A stretch of 64,000 nucleotides of DNA from Microbacterium stercoris (GCF_017592545.1 NZ_JAGFOA010000002.1:558001-622000), one strand, 5' to 3'; shown: positions 32,083 to 41,625, numbered from the stretch's first letter. Notes: generated by a model from the sequence alone, not told the origin. Translations and numbers: made by a program.

Positions 32083-33065
32083 GCGCCGCCCTGCCGCGGG
32101 TGAGCGTGGTCATCCCGTGCTTCGACTACGCGCGCTACCTGCCCGACTCCGTGGGATCCGCCCTCGCGCAGCACGACGTCGACGTCGACGTGGTCATCGT
32201 CGACGACGCGTCCCGCGACGACAGCGTCGCGGTGGCCGAGGCCCTGGCCGCGCAGCATCCGCGCATCCACGTCGCGCGGCACCGCGAGAACCGCGGCCAC
32301 CTCGCCACCGCGAATGATGCGCTCGGCCTCGCATCGGGGGAGTTCGTCGTGAAGCTCGATGCCGACGACCTGCTCGCGCCCGGATCCCTCGCCCGCTCGG
32401 CCGCGCTGCTGCGCGCGCACCCCGAGGTGTCGTTCTGCTACGGCTGGGCGGAGGAGTTCACGGGCACGCCGCCGGTGCTGCCAGAGGATCCCGGCCGAGG
32501 CTTCCGCATGCAGGTGTGGAACGGCGACGACTGGACCCGGCGGGTGCTGCGACGCGGCCACAACGTGATCCGCCAGCCCGAGGTGATGATCCGGCGCACC
32601 GCTCTCGAGCGCACGGGCGGCTACGACCACCGCCTGCCCTGGGCGGAAGACCTCCATCTCTGGCTGCGGCTGGCCGCCCGCGGTGCGGTCGGCCGCGTCG
32701 CCGGCCCCACGCAGGGCTTGTACCGCGTGCACGAGAAGAGCCTGATGCGCTCGGCCGGCGACCTCGAGCTCACCGACCTGCGCTGGCGCATCGCCGCGAT
32801 CGACCTGTTCCTCCTGGAGCACCCGGGTGGGCGATACGAGGTGGACGAGCTGCGGGCGCTCGGGCTGTCGTCTCTGGCCCGCGAGGCCCGTGCGCTCGCG
32901 GCGCGGGGCTTCGATGCGGCGACCGCCCTCGCCGACGACCTGGACGCGCGCTCCGGGGCCCGCCCGATCCGCTCCCTCACCGCGCGCCCCGACGCACTCG
33001 GCGACGCGTGGCGGGACGTCGCGGGGAGGCTGCGCTGGCGCCGCTGGCGACGGTTCGGCGTCTGA
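32079..33065 (+). CDS. GT2-family glycosyltransferase (A)
   Basis: 328 aa. A standard GT2 start VSVVIPCFDYARYLPDSVGSAL, with VVIVDDASRDDS (nucleotide-binding Asp), and DxD in VVKLDADDLL. The acceptor side contains YDHRLPWAEDLHLWLRL, the catalytic ED-x-W region of GT-A enzymes. Cytoplasmic, no membrane helix. Closely similar in layout to the next gene, so the two probably arose by duplication. ATG 32079 overlaps the flippase stop. Confidence 0.92.
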   Translation: MSAALPRVSVVIPCFDYARYLPDSVGSALAQHDVDVDVVIVDDASRDDSVAVAEALAAQHPRIHVARHRENRGHLATANDALGLASGEFVVKLDADDLLAPGSLARSAALLRAHPEVSFCYGWAEEFTGTPPVLPEDPGRGFRMQVWNGDDWTRRVLRRGHNVIRQPEVMIRRTALERTGGYDHRLPWAEDLHLWLRLAARGAVGRVAGPTQGLYRVHEKSLMRSAGDLELTDLRWRIAAIDLFLLEHPGGRYEVDELRALGLSSLAREARALAARGFDAATALADDLDARSGARPIRSLTARPDALGDAWRDVAGRLRWRRWRRFGV

Positions 33066-33132
33066 GTCCGCTCTCGCGTATCACCCGCGGCGATCCGCGC
33101 TCTTGTCCTGTGTGCGACGAGAAGGAGACACG

Positions 33133-34320
33133 ATGCGCGCAGCAGGTGAGCGGGAGACGATTCTCGAGACGGTGCGCTTCGCACCCCTCCCGCCGACGGA
33201 GGAGCCGACCGTCTCCGTGGTGATCCCGTGTTTCAACTACGCGCGGTACCTCGAGCAGGCGGTGCGCAGCGTGCTCGCCCAACCGGGCGTGCAGGTCGAG
33301 GTGATCGTGGTCGACGACTGCTCGACCGACGACAGCCTCGCCATCGCCCATCGGCTCGCGGCGCAGGACGAGCGGATCCGGGTGCTCGCCAACGCGGTCA
33401 ACCGCGGGCCCGTCGAGACCTTCAACCGCGGGCTGGACGTGGCCCTCGGGGAGTACGTGGTGCGCCTGGACGCCGACGACCTGCTCACCCCCGGCTCGCT
33501 GCAGCGGGCCACCGCCGTGATGCAGCACCTGCCGGCGGTCGGCCTCGTCTACGGCCACCCCCTGCACTTCCGCCACGGCCGCGGCCCCGCCCGCACCGAA
33601 GCCACCGGCTGGCTCGTCTGGGACGGACCCGAGTGGCTCGCCGCGCGCTGCGCCTCCGGCGACAACGTCATCACGTCGCCCGAGGTGGTGATGCGCCGCA
33701 GCGTGCTCGACCGCGTCGGCGGCCAGCGCCCCCTCGCGCACACGCACGACATGGAGCACTGGCTGCGCATCGCCGCGCACGCCGACGTGGCGTACCTCGA
33801 AGGCTGCGACCAGGCCTGGCACCGCGAGCACGACGCGAGCCTGTCGATGGCCGCCCAGGATCCGAGCGTGTTCCTGCGTGAGGTGAGCGCGGCATTCGAG
33901 ACCCTGTGCGACGAGGGCGATGTGCACGATCCCGAGCCGCTGCGTCGCGCGGCCCGTCGCGGTGTCGCGCTGTCGGCCCTCGGCTACGCCCGTCGCGACG
34001 TCGATCGCGGGGAATGGACCGCATCGGCCGCCGATCTGCGGGCGCTCGCCCTCGAGCTCTGGCCCGCCGTGCTCGATCTTCCCGAGGGACGCGCCTTCGA
34101 GGCGGCCCGCCGCCGCGGCTCCGCCTGGCCCGCGCCCCTGGCGCGTCTGGCCGGTCTGGCGCCGCGGGCCGCGCGTCGCCGCCGGATCGACGCCCGATGG
34201 GAGCGCTGGGGCGCCACCGGGGTCTATGAGCCGCTGCGGATCTCGCGCGGCGAGCCCGTGACGTCTCTCACACCGGCGAACGAGGGCGATGGCCCGATCC
34301 CTCTGCGGGAGGCGGTATGA
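33133..34320 (+). CDS. GT2-family glycosyltransferase (B)
   Basis: 395 aa from ATG 33133, which follows AAGGAG (33121-33126). GT2 motifs VSVVIPCFNYARYLEQAVRSVL, VIVVDDCSTDDS, VRLDADDLLTPGS and HDMEHWLRIAAH are seen. The C-terminal 110 residues are Ala/Arg/Leu-rich and unassigned. The 67-nt gap before it (with a GCGTATCA word at 33076-33083 and a CGCGG/CCGCG hairpin) is the only break of more than a few bases in this operon, so an internal promoter is possible. Confidence 0.92.
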   Translation: MRAAGERETILETVRFAPLPPTEEPTVSVVIPCFNYARYLEQAVRSVLAQPGVQVEVIVVDDCSTDDSLAIAHRLAAQDERIRVLANAVNRGPVETFNRGLDVALGEYVVRLDADDLLTPGSLQRATAVMQHLPAVGLVYGHPLHFRHGRGPARTEATGWLVWDGPEWLAARCASGDNVITSPEVVMRRSVLDRVGGQRPLAHTHDMEHWLRIAAHADVAYLEGCDQAWHREHDASLSMAAQDPSVFLREVSAAFETLCDEGDVHDPEPLRRAARRGVALSALGYARRDVDRGEWTASAADLRALALELWPAVLDLPEGRAFEAARRRGSAWPAPLARLAGLAPRAARRRRIDARWERWGATGVYEPLRISRGEPVTSLTPANEGDGPIPLREAV

Positions 34321-35555
34321 CCTCCTTCGCCGCAGGGCTGAGGGTGCTGCGCCGACAGGGCCCCGGCGCCTTCGCGCGCCGTGCGCTCGAACTCGCCGCG
34401 CTCCGCCTGGGCGAGGACCACGGGCTCGGCCTGGCCGACGCGGATGTGGCCGACTCGGCGAACCTGCACCTGCCGGTTCCGGACATCCGGCCGGCGGAGG
34501 GAGAGCCGCTCGCGATCGGCTGGGTGACCACGCCTCCCGGCCCGGGATCGGGCGGCCACACGACGCTGTTCCGCATGGTCGAGGCGGCCGAAGCAGCCGG
34601 ACACCGCTGCGTGCTCTTCCTCGCCGACCGCCACGACGGCGATCCGGTCGCCCGTGAGCGCGTCATCCGCGACTGGTGGCCCGGCGTGCGCGCCGAGGTG
34701 CGCTCGGCGGCCGACGGCATCGCGGGCGTGGATGCCGCCGTCGCGTCGTCGTGGGAGACGGCGCACGTGCTCGCCACCCGGGGGGCCGACGCCATGCGCC
34801 GCCTCTATTTCGTGCAGGACTTCGAGCCGTGGTTCCACCCGCGTGGCGCCGCCTACGCCCTCGCCGAGGACACCTACCGCTTCGGGTTCCGCACCATCGC
34901 GCTCGGCGAGGCGGTCGCGCAGGCCCTGCGGCAGGAGATCGGGATCGAGCCGGATGTCACCTCCTTCGGCTGCGACACCGACATCTACCGTCCGCTCCCC
35001 GGCGCCCGGCGCGAGGGGGTCGTCGCCTACGTGCGCCCCGGCGTCGCGCGGCGCGGCTGGGAGCTCGCGCGCCTCGCGCTCGCCCGCTTCCACGAAGAGC
35101 GTCCGGAGGTGCCGATCCACCTCTACGGCGACGTCCTCACGGGCGCGGCCCGTCGGCAGCTGCCGTTCGAGGCCATCCAGCACGGGCGCCTCTCGCCCCT
35201 CGAGCTCAACGAGCTGTACGCGGAGTGCGTCGCGGGCATCGCGATGTCGTTCACGAACATCTCGCTCGTGGCCGAGGAGATGATCGCCGCGGGTGTGGTG
35301 CCGGTCGTGGGCGACTCGGCCCTGGCCCGTGCCGACCTCCCGGGCGACGCCGCGGCGTGGGCGCGGCCCACTCCGGCAGGCATCGCGGCCGCGCTCGGTG
35401 CGGCACTCGACCGCCCCGATCGCGACGCGCACGCCCTGGAGATCTCGGCGACCGCCCGCAGCGGATGGAGCAGGGCGCAGCACGATGTCGTGCGCATCAT
35501 CGAGGACGAGGTGCACGGGCCCGCCCGGCACTCGACGAGAGCCGCCCTGCGATGA
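34317..35555 (+). CDS. WsaF-like glycosyltransferase (GT-B)
   Basis: 412 aa. The donor and acceptor domains show WVTTPPGPGSGGHTTLFRM, the highly characteristic YFVQDFEPWFHPRG, and later GVVAYVRPGVARRGWELARLAL and SPLELNELYAECVAGIAMSFTN. This set matches WsaF-type rhamnosyltransferases of S-layer and surface glycan clusters. Sugar specificity is inferred only. It overlaps its neighbours at both ends by four bases. Confidence 0.85.
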   Translation: MTSFAAGLRVLRRQGPGAFARRALELAALRLGEDHGLGLADADVADSANLHLPVPDIRPAEGEPLAIGWVTTPPGPGSGGHTTLFRMVEAAEAAGHRCVLFLADRHDGDPVARERVIRDWWPGVRAEVRSAADGIAGVDAAVASSWETAHVLATRGADAMRRLYFVQDFEPWFHPRGAAYALAEDTYRFGFRTIALGEAVAQALRQEIGIEPDVTSFGCDTDIYRPLPGARREGVVAYVRPGVARRGWELARLALARFHEERPEVPIHLYGDVLTGAARRQLPFEAIQHGRLSPLELNELYAECVAGIAMSFTNISLVAEEMIAAGVVPVVGDSALARADLPGDAAAWARPTPAGIAAALGAALDRPDRDAHALEISATARSGWSRAQHDVVRIIEDEVHGPARHSTRAALR

Positions 35556-36211
35556 CTGTCCGGACGATCCTGCGCATCCTGCTGCGTCGCTGGTACGTGA
35601 TGCTCCTCGTGCTCGGCGCGGCCGGGGCGGGCACCGCGTACCTCGTCGCGCACGCCGACGGCGTCTACTCGACGCGCACGATCGTCAACTTCCTGTACTC
35701 GTACGAGTCGAGCCTCGCGCTGGACGGATCGGTCAAGGACGACGACGTCATCGCGTTCGCGGGGGCCGTCGCCGCCGAGGTCGTGCCCGGTCGCGACGCG
35801 GTGCGCTACGCCGCAGGCGACGCGCCCTACTACGGCGCCGGCCTGCGCGAGGGTGTGCTCGTCGGCCTCGTCGACTACGGAAACCAGTGGACCCCGAGCT
35901 ACGGCGTCGCCGCGATCGAGATCCAGATCGTGGGGGAGTCGCTCGCGTGGGTCCAGGCCCGGCAGCGCGAGGCGCTCGCGCGCATCGAGCACAGCCCCTA
36001 CGTGATCCAGCAGCCCGGCGACATCACCGATCTGGTGCCGCGCGTCGACCCCCTGAGCCTGCAGATCCAGCACATCACCCCGTCACGCACCGCCCTCGTC
36101 GCCGCGATCGCGGCGCTGGGCGGGGCCGGCCTGCTCGCGGCGGGAGCGCTCTCCGTGGGCGTCGACCGCCTCGCGCACCGCTCATCCGCCCCCGAGGAGA
36201 GAACATCATGA
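35552..36211 (+). CDS. Wzz-like chain-length/capsule protein (short, no kinase)
   Basis: 219 aa. Two membrane helices frame an outer domain: LRRWYVMLLVLGAAGAGTAYLVA near the start and a helix near residues 180-205 (ALVAAIAALGGAGLLAAG), the topology of Wzz/Wzc-type polysaccharide co-polymerases. There is no Walker A or tyrosine-rich tail. It likely sets chain length of the glycan made by this operon. A second, similar protein follows. Confidence 0.8.
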   Translation: MTVRTILRILLRRWYVMLLVLGAAGAGTAYLVAHADGVYSTRTIVNFLYSYESSLALDGSVKDDDVIAFAGAVAAEVVPGRDAVRYAAGDAPYYGAGLREGVLVGLVDYGNQWTPSYGVAAIEIQIVGESLAWVQARQREALARIEHSPYVIQQPGDITDLVPRVDPLSLQIQHITPSRTALVAAIAALGGAGLLAAGALSVGVDRLAHRSSAPEERTS

Positions 36212-37164
36212 ACATCGCCGAGACGCTGCGCGGCCTGCTGCGCCGCTGGTACATCCTGATCCCGGGCCTGCTGCTCGCCGTGGCAGCCGCCGGGTACCTG
36301 TGGATCGAGACCCCGCCCACGTATCAGCGCTCCGGATCGCAGCTGCTGCTGCCCGCGGAGGCCACGCTGCCCGAGGTCGAGATCAAGGTCGAGGGCGGCG
36401 AGCCGGGTGAGACCGAGACCCTGGCCCCCAACCCCTTCCTTTACCTCGGTGGCCTGAACACCGCGGCCGACGTGCTGGTCAGCGCCGTGCGCGGCGCGCC
36501 CGCCGTGGCGTCGGCGGCCGAGCGGTATCCGGGCTCCGAGATCGAGGTCGCCCGCGATCCGATGTCGTCCGGCCCCATGCTGCTCGTGACGGTGACCGCG
36601 GCGACGGACGACGACGCGGCCTCCCTGCTCGCTGCGATGCTGGATGAGACCGCGCGTGTGCTCGATGAGATCCAGACGACCCAGAATGTGCCGGATCGGT
36701 CGCGCATCGCCATCTCGCCGATCGCCGTCGATCTCGAGAGCACCCTCGGCACGAAAGACCGCATGATGCTCGCGGCCGGCGCCGGCGTCGGCATCCTCCT
36801 GTTCGCCGTGCTGCTCGCCGCGGCGGTCGACGGACTGGTCCGCAGCCGCGGACGCCGTGCGGCGCGTCGACGGGCGCGGGCGAGCGGCAAGAGCCGCCGC
36901 GACCGCGAGTCCGGGCGGCGTGGCCTGGAGACGAGCGAACCGGGGCCGCTCCGTGAGAGCGTCGAGGAGCTGGCCGACGACGACGAGCCGGCCGAGGTGC
37001 CGGGCAACGTCGTGCACCTGCCGCTCACGGATCGCGACCCGGAGCGCGCCGAGCGCGCCGAGCGCGCCTCCGACGAGGCGTCCGAGTCCGACGACGACGA
37101 GCAGGATCCCGACCTCCCGGATCCCGGAACCGCCCCCGTGGGCGCGCGGGCCCGCCGGCGATGA
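36208..37164 (+). CDS. Wzz-like protein with charged cytoplasmic tail
   Basis: 318 aa. Again LRGLLRRWYILIPGLLLAVAAAG at the start, a second helix near residues 190-212, then a 105-residue cytoplasmic tail of alternating Arg-rich (RSRGRRAARRRARASGK) and Asp/Glu-rich segments. The first 35 residues resemble the gene before, so the two form a pair. No ATP-binding motif is seen, so if a bacterial tyrosine kinase regulates this system it is elsewhere. Confidence 0.78.
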   Translation: MNIAETLRGLLRRWYILIPGLLLAVAAAGYLWIETPPTYQRSGSQLLLPAEATLPEVEIKVEGGEPGETETLAPNPFLYLGGLNTAADVLVSAVRGAPAVASAAERYPGSEIEVARDPMSSGPMLLVTVTAATDDDAASLLAAMLDETARVLDEIQTTQNVPDRSRIAISPIAVDLESTLGTKDRMMLAAGAGVGILLFAVLLAAAVDGLVRSRGRRAARRRARASGKSRRDRESGRRGLETSEPGPLRESVEELADDDEPAEVPGNVVHLPLTDRDPERAERAERASDEASESDDDEQDPDLPDPGTAPVGARARRR

Positions 37165-38534
37165 GCACCCCCGTGGGATCGCCGCCCTCCGCGCGCCCCG
37201 CGCCGCCCGTCGCGGCCGTGCACGGACGCAGCCGTAGGGCCCGCACCGGCACCGCGCTGACGATGGTGACCGTCTACATCGTGCTGCTGTTCGGCGTGCC
37301 CTCCAACCTCACGCTCACGGGTCTCGGCTCTCTGGGGCGCCCCTCCCTGCTGTGGGGACTCGTGTTGCTGCTCTGGTGGGTGATCGCGCGCCTTCAGGCC
37401 CGCGCGATCGATGTGACCCCCGCCTCTCAGCCCGTGCGCTGGGCCATCACCCTGCTGTTCGCGGTGGCTCTCGTGAGCTTCGCCGCGGCGATGCTGCGCG
37501 GCCAGCCCGGCGACCAGCAGATGACGGCGATGACGTCGATCGCGCGCCTGCTCTCGTGGGGCGGCGTCGTGCTGGTCACCATGGACGGCCTGCGCACCCT
37601 GCGAGACGTCGACCGGCTCGTCGCGCGGCTCGTGATCGCCGGCACCGCGATCGCCCTGCTCGGGCTCGCGCAGTTCGTCACCGGCAGCACGCTGCTCGAC
37701 GTCTACGGCCTGCTGCCCGGCTTCACCAGCGAGGACGCCGGCGTGCTGGCGCGAGGCGGATTCACCCGCCCGAGCGGCACGGCGACCCATCCGCTCGAGT
37801 ACTCCGCGGCGATCTGCGCCGTGCTGCCGCTTGCCATCACGCTCGGCGTCACGCGCGCCGAGGCCGGCCGCGGCCGCCTCCCGTGGACGTGGATCCCCGC
37901 GGGCATCATCCTGTTCTCCGCGCTGCTGTCGGTGTCGCGCTCGGCCATGATCGGACTCGTCGTCGCGCTCGCCGCATCGCTGCCGGCTCTGCCGCGCGCG
38001 TATCGCGGCATGATCGCGATCGGGGGACTGATCGCGGGGGCGGCGGCGGTCATCGCCGTGCCCGGACTGTTCGGCACGGTCGTGGGGCTGTTCGCCACGG
38101 TCGACTCCGACTCGAGCACCCTCTCCCGCACGAACGCGCTCGCGCGTGTGCCCGACTTCATCGCCTCCAGTCCTGCGATCGGGCTCGGCTTCGGCACGTT
38201 CCTGCCGCGGTACTACATCTTCGACAACCAGTGGGTGCTGATCCTGCTCGAGCTGGGCATCCTGGGGGCGCTCGCCTTCGCCGGCACGGTGCTCGCCGCG
38301 ATGTGGAGCGCGGCCTCCACCTTCCGCCGCTCGCCCTTCGCCGACGTCGCAGCGCTCGGGAAGGGGGTCGCCGCGTCGCTGGCGACCACGGCGATCCTCT
38401 TCGCGTTCTTCGACGGGCTGAGCTTCCCCATCTCCGCGGGTGTGTTCGTGCTGCTGATCGGTCTCTCGGGAGCGCTGCGCTCGGTGGGCCATGCCGACGC
38501 GGCGCTGCCCGCGTTCGCGGGAGTCCGCGCGTGA
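37161..38534 (+). CDS. Wzy/WaaL-type O-antigen ligase or polymerase
   Basis: 457 aa with 10-12 membrane helices. The large loop GGFTRPSGTATHPLEYSAA and the helix VSRSAMIGLVVALAASL (a conserved SRS/R site) followed by RVPDFIASSPAIGLGFGTF fit the Wzy_C (O-antigen ligase/polymerase) family. It acts on the outer membrane face, joining repeat units or transferring the chain. ATG 37161 overlaps the Wzz-like gene; a GTGA junction follows. Confidence 0.85.
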   Translation: MSTPVGSPPSARPAPPVAAVHGRSRRARTGTALTMVTVYIVLLFGVPSNLTLTGLGSLGRPSLLWGLVLLLWWVIARLQARAIDVTPASQPVRWAITLLFAVALVSFAAAMLRGQPGDQQMTAMTSIARLLSWGGVVLVTMDGLRTLRDVDRLVARLVIAGTAIALLGLAQFVTGSTLLDVYGLLPGFTSEDAGVLARGGFTRPSGTATHPLEYSAAICAVLPLAITLGVTRAEAGRGRLPWTWIPAGIILFSALLSVSRSAMIGLVVALAASLPALPRAYRGMIAIGGLIAGAAAVIAVPGLFGTVVGLFATVDSDSSTLSRTNALARVPDFIASSPAIGLGFGTFLPRYYIFDNQWVLILLELGILGALAFAGTVLAAMWSAASTFRRSPFADVAALGKGVAASLATTAILFAFFDGLSFPISAGVFVLLIGLSGALRSVGHADAALPAFAGVRA

Positions 38535-39571
38535 GGCGCGTGCTGGTGCTGGCGAACACGCGCTTCTCGCCGCCCTGGATCGACGAGCTCGCCGGTCGGC
38601 CGGATGAGCCGCGCGCGTGGGTCTCGGAGGTCGACGCCGCGCTCGTCCCCGTGGACCAGCGGCTGCTCACCGACCCGCCGCGATGGCTGCGCCGGCTGTA
38701 CCGGCGGGCGCCGATGCGCGCCGTGCAGGTGCTGGAGGCGCTGCGCGTGGGCTCCTCGTTCGACGCGGTGCTGTGCTGGAGCGTCGCCGACGTCGCGCTG
38801 CTGCTCGGCCTCCTTCGCCGGGTGACCCGACGCCGGATGCGCCTGGTGGCGCTCCTGACGCGCGTCTCGGAGGCGAAGAAGGCGCGGCTGCTGCGCGTCG
38901 CGCATCCGGGCATCGAGCGCATCATCCTGCCCCCGGTCACGCAGCGGGAGATCGCCGTGGATCTGGGGGTGCCCGCCGCGAAGCTCGTGGCCCTGCCGTG
39001 GACGCTGGACACGTCGTTCTGGGCGCCAGAGGCGTCGGGAGGGGCCATGATCAGCGCCGCGGGCGGCGAGATGCGCGACTACGTCACGCTCGTCCGCTCG
39101 CTCGAGGGCACGGGCATCCCGTGTCACATCGCCGGCGTGCTCGATACGGCGCGACCCGACTGGTGGAACGCGGACGACGCGGACCGCACCGGCGAGGATG
39201 CGGCGCCCGAGAACGTGACGTTCGGCACCATGCCCGCCCTGGAGCTGCGCGCGCTCTATGACCGATCGCGGATCGTGGTGGTGCCCCTGCACCCCACCGA
39301 CAGCGACAACGGCATCACGTGCATGAACGAGGCGTGGGCGATGGGGCGCCCGGTCATCGTGTCGGCGGTCGCGGGGCAGCGCGACGCCTTCTCGGACGGC
39401 GTCGAGGGGCTGTGGGTGCCGCCCGGCGATCCCGAGGCGCTGCGCGCGGCGATCCTCACGCTCTGGAACGACCCCGTGCGCGCCGCGGCCATGGGGGCGG
39501 CGGGCCGCGCGCGGGTGCTCGCGACCCGCGATCACGCGGTCTTCGCGGCCGGCGTCTCGGCCCTGCTCTGA
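38531..39571 (+). CDS. GT4-type glycosyltransferase, end of operon
   Basis: 346 aa GT-B enzyme. N-terminal VLVLANTRFSPPW; the donor half has the E-x7-E-like segment DSDNGITCMNEAWAMGRPVIVSAVAGQRDAF and a final GLWVPPGDPEALRAAI, typical of GT4 enzymes. GTG 38531 overlaps the polymerase stop. It is the last gene of the plus-strand operon; the gap that follows holds the duplicated 61-bp repeat. Confidence 0.85.
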   Translation: MRRVLVLANTRFSPPWIDELAGRPDEPRAWVSEVDAALVPVDQRLLTDPPRWLRRLYRRAPMRAVQVLEALRVGSSFDAVLCWSVADVALLLGLLRRVTRRRMRLVALLTRVSEAKKARLLRVAHPGIERIILPPVTQREIAVDLGVPAAKLVALPWTLDTSFWAPEASGGAMISAAGGEMRDYVTLVRSLEGTGIPCHIAGVLDTARPDWWNADDADRTGEDAAPENVTFGTMPALELRALYDRSRIVVVPLHPTDSDNGITCMNEAWAMGRPVIVSAVAGQRDAFSDGVEGLWVPPGDPEALRAAILTLWNDPVRAAAMGAAGRARVLATRDHAVFAAGVSALL

Positions 39572-39586
39572 CCCCACCCCACCCCA

Positions 39587-39801
39587 CCCCTCGCTCGTCG
39601 AGCGACCGGAGCGAGCTCTGCGAGCGCAGGGAGTCGAGACGCCCCAAGCCTTCCCGCACGCCCACCCCCTTGCGCGCGTCACCCGCCGCGCCGCGCCCCC
39701 ACCCCTCGCGCCCGCCCCCTCGCCGACGCCGCGCCCCCACCCCCTCGCTCGTCGAGCGACCGGAGCGAGCTCTGCGAGCGCAGGGAGTCGAGACGCCCCA
39801 A
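39587..39801. repeat. Two direct copies of a 61-bp structured repeat
   Basis: Copies at 39587-39647 and 39741-39801 are identical over 61 bp, and similarity with a few mismatches runs about 20 bp further. Each holds several small inverted repeats (CGCTC/GAGCG, CTGCG/CGCAG). They fill most of the 302-nt gap between two converging operons; the rest is C-rich spacer. They may serve as bidirectional terminators or be a mobile intergenic repeat family. No gene lies in the gap. Confidence 0.9.
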
Positions 39802-39873
39802 ACCTTCACGCAGGCCCTTCGCGCGGGTCCGGGGCGCACCGAAGCGCACCGCGCCAACCCGCGCCAACCCGCG

Positions 39874-41625
39874 TCAGGCCGCAGCGGTCCGCGCGGACGC
39901 GTCGCGCTCCCACGAGCCCGACGTGCCGCGGCGCACGCGCCGCCGCGCCGCGAGCGCGAAGCCCGCGTACACCGCGGCGTCCCAGGCGGCAGACGGCGTC
40001 GTGGCGGTGCGCACGAGCGCGCGCAGCGTGCCGCGTCCCGTGTCCACGCCGAGCTCCGCGGGCCCCCGCCGCACGCGCACCAGCGTGTGCAGCAGTGCTC
40101 GGGCGCTCCGGGGCACGCGCACGCGCACGGGCGGCACGGGCGGGATCCGCTTCTCGTCCTGTGCGACGAGCCGGTCCACCCACACGTCGTCCGCGGTCAC
40201 TGCGGGCAGCGGCAGGGCGCGCGCCACCCCCTCCGGCGTCAGCGCGTACACCCCCGCGCCCCACAGTGCCCGGGACATCCCCGGGATGCGCAGTCGCGCG
40301 CGGTGGTACGCCCGCACGAGCGGCGAGGCCTCCCGCAGGTCGTACGCGAACGGCGGACGTCCGGCTACGGCGCCGGGCTCGGCGAGCGCGCGCACGAGGC
40401 CCGGGATCGCCGCCGACGGCAGCTCCACGTCGGCATCCAGCACGAGCACGGGCCGCGCGGCCGTGGCCACGAGCCCCGCCGAGATCGCCGTGGTCTTCGA
40501 TCCCACGGACAGCTCGAGCACCCGCACCCCGGCGAAGCCCCGCGCGCGCTCGGCGGTGTCGTCGCTGCAGCCGTTGGCGACCACCACGACCTCGAGCGAC
40601 CCGGCAGCGGCCGGCTCCGCGATCCGCGTGAGCGTGCGCTCGATCACGGCCGCCTCGTTGCAGGCCGGGATCACGATCGCGGCAGCCGGAGACCCGGATC
40701 CGCGCCAGCTCGCCTCCGGCAGCGACGGCCACGAGCGCTCGTCGCGCAGCGCGGTCACGGCCGCGCGTCGGCGACGTAGCGCGGCGCCCAGCACCAGCGC
40801 CGCGCGGTAGGCCGCGGCCTGGCGGGGCGCGTGCTTGCGCAGGTAGCGCACGCGGTTGGCCTCGAGCAGCGCGTCGAGGGCGGGGGAGGAGCCGGATCCA
40901 CCCTGGCTGTGCTCCACCACGGCGTGAGGCGTGTACCGCACCGCGAAGCCCGCCTGGCGCACGCGTCGCAGGATGTCGGTCTCCTCTGAGTAGAGGAAGA
41001 AGCGCTCATCCCAGGCGCCCACCGCTCGGGCCGCATCCGCCGAGAGGAGGAGGGCGGCGCCCGTGGCCCAGTCCACCTCGCGAGGGCTCCGGTAGGCCGA
41101 CGGCATGCGCACGACCTCCGACAGCCACCCGGGCCGCGAGGGCCACAGCGGACCCAGCAGCGCATCCCCGAGCGCCCGCGTCGCCGACGGCTCGCGGAAC
41201 AGCGAGGTCGAGGTCGCTCCGGTCTCGTCGACGATGCGCGGTACGACCACGCCGGTCGGGCGGGCCTTCGGGCGCGGCACGGCGCGCAGCTCGTCGAGCA
41301 GGGTTCGCAGCGCGCCGGGCCGCACCCGCAGGTCCGGGTTCAGCACGGCGATCGCCTCGGCGTCGCCCACGTGTGCGAGCGCGACGTTCACGCCCCCGGC
41401 GTAGCCGAGGTTGCCGCCGGTGGGCACGGCGATCACGTCGGCGTGCGAGCGCGCGACCGCGAGCGTGTCGTCGTCGGGGGAGTTGTCGGCCACGACCACC
41501 CGCAGCGCGAGGTGCTCGGCCTGCGCCCGCAGGTCGTCCAGCAGTGCGCCGAGGCACTCCGCGCTGCCGTAGGTCACGACGATCGCGGCGATCTCCGCCC
41601 GCCCGGCGGTCGCGAACTCAGGCAT
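39874..41625 (-). CDS. Double-domain GT2 glycosyltransferase fusion
   Basis: 583 aa with two GT2 catalytic units in one chain. Unit 1 (about 1-270): IAAIVVTYGSAECLGALLDDL, VLNPDLRVRPGAL (DxD-like) and ERFFLYSEETDILRRV. Unit 2 (about 305-540): AAIVIPACNEAAVIERTLTRI, VLVLDADVELPSAAI and TADDVWVDRLV. Unit 1 is like rhamnosyltransferases, unit 2 like WcaA-type enzymes. The chain could add two sugars in sequence. It starts 8 nt inside the end of the WecG-like gene, so the two are coupled on the minus strand, facing the main operon. Confidence 0.88.
   Translation of the reverse strand: MPEFATAGRAEIAAIVVTYGSAECLGALLDDLRAQAEHLALRVVVADNSPDDDTLAVARSHADVIAVPTGGNLGYAGGVNVALAHVGDAEAIAVLNPDLRVRPGALRTLLDELRAVPRPKARPTGVVVPRIVDETGATSTSLFREPSATRALGDALLGPLWPSRPGWLSEVVRMPSAYRSPREVDWATGAALLLSADAARAVGAWDERFFLYSEETDILRRVRQAGFAVRYTPHAVVEHSQGGSGSSPALDALLEANRVRYLRKHAPRQAAAYRAALVLGAALRRRRAAVTALRDERSWPSLPEASWRGSGSPAAAIVIPACNEAAVIERTLTRIAEPAAAGSLEVVVVANGCSDDTAERARGFAGVRVLELSVGSKTTAISAGLVATAARPVLVLDADVELPSAAIPGLVRALAEPGAVAGRPPFAYDLREASPLVRAYHRARLRIPGMSRALWGAGVYALTPEGVARALPLPAVTADDVWVDRLVAQDEKRIPPVPPVRVRVPRSARALLHTLVRVRRGPAELGVDTGRGTLRALVRTATTPSAAWDAAVYAGFALAARRRVRRGTSGSWERDASARTAAA

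Noticed and set aside
39572..39873. A gene in the gap between the converging glycan operons
   Set aside because: All frames there read through the C-rich spacer and the 61-bp repeats. There is no ribosome site and no protein-like composition.
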